Origin: Methyloversatilis universalis EHg5
GTDB taxonomy: Bacteria > Pseudomonadota > Gammaproteobacteria > Burkholderiales > Rhodocyclaceae
DNA: 64,000 bases
Assembly (NCBI RefSeq): GCF_000378945.1
Contig: NZ_KB900539.1
Location: forward strand, 1,652,527-1,716,526
Direction of reading: 5' to 3'
Every line of letters starts with the position of its first letter. Position 1 is the first letter of the stretch. Under the pieces are notes generated by a model. It ran no database searches, was not told where the DNA came from, and worked only from the letters and a program-made list of their open reading frames with translations. The position numbers and the translations under genes were made by a program. Shown here one piece after another: positions 63,794-64,000 of this stretch.

Positions 63794-64000
63794 TGCGTCG
63801 CTGGCTGCTTCCTGAATCCATCGAAGATCTGCTGCCCGCCGAGGCACGCCAGGTCGAACATCTGCGCCGCGGACTGCTGGACGAGTTCGCGCTGCATGGC
63901 TACGAGCTGGTGGCGCCGCCGCTGGTCGAATACATCGAGTCGCTGCTCACCGGCAGTGGACGCGACATGGACCTGCGCACCTTCAAGCTGGTGGATCAGC
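63793..64000 (+). CDS. hisZ: ATP phosphoribosyltransferase regulatory subunit HisZ (3' partial)
   Basis: The first 69 codons of a class II synthetase-like protein. [28 protein letters not shown] and [20 protein letters not shown] match HisZ, the HisRS-like subunit that activates short HisG in histidine synthesis. [10 protein letters not shown] is the start of the motif 2 region. The gene runs out of the window; the position after DUF2065 fits the usual betaproteobacterial order. Confidence 0.9.
   Translation, partial: MRRWLLPESIEDLLPAEARQVEHLRRGLLDEFALHGYELVAPPLVEYIESLLTGSGRDMDLRTFKLVDQ

Overview
The window reads as a chromosomal segment of a high-GC betaproteobacterium. The best markers are the gene order ndk-rlmN-pilF-rodZ-ispG-hisS-yfgM-bamB-der-hfq-hflX-hflK-hflC-DUF2065-hisZ, a PEP-CTERM protein, a VC_2705-type symporter beside acetyl-CoA synthetase, and lexA-imuA-imuB. 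A Rhodocyclales or Methyloversatilis-like host is plausible, but this is inferred from gene content only. Almost everything is core genome. The one clear scar of a mobile element is a decayed integrase beside tRNA-Arg.

Layout. 1-5.7 kb: end of a sensor kinase, an outer-membrane phospholipase A, then amt and gdhA diverging from a region with a sigma-54 promoter and two NtrC-like sites, and an aromatic aminotransferase. 5.9-15.3 kb: uvrB, a DsbD/ScsB transporter with a redoxin, an RpfF-like DSF synthase, a possible structured RNA, an orphan GspE-type ATPase, FecR-like and MOSC proteins. 15.3-18.2 kb: SOS operon lexA-imuA-imuB with a perfect LexA box. 18.4-23.6 kb: PEP-CTERM protein, peroxiredoxin, SlyD, GalE and three pseudopilin genes. 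23.6-28.7 kb, minus strand: antiporter, YbdK and DUF456 in a tightly overlapping operon, then class I fumarase and a UPF0114 protein. 29-35 kb: acetate module (acs, a CBS/nucleotidyltransferase protein, DUF4212, symporter). 35-44 kb: tRNA-Ser, a lytic transglycosylase diverging from an eight-gene secretion operon. 44-47.5 kb: XRE regulator, lysC, tRNA-Ser, tRNA-Arg, integrase relic. 47.5-50.5 kb: GbsR-like regulator with a CydAB/CIO oxidase. 50.7-64 kb: housekeeping block.

The most distinctive system is the operon at 36.0-44.0 kb. It combines type II secretion parts (GspG, GspF, GspE, GspD) with a type IV pilus-like PilM/N/O set and a GspC/PilP-like protein. Its secretin is a lipoprotein with an N-terminal TPR-like region and a C-terminal cohesin-like domain. 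Three more pseudopilins (22.0-23.6 kb) and a second ATPase (12.2 kb) in the window could serve the same machine.

Other points worth checking are the NtrC/sigma-54 control region of amt, the RpfF homologue without rpfC/rpfG nearby, and the phospholipase with Asp at the usual active-site Asn. All calls come from reading the sequence; no database search was run.
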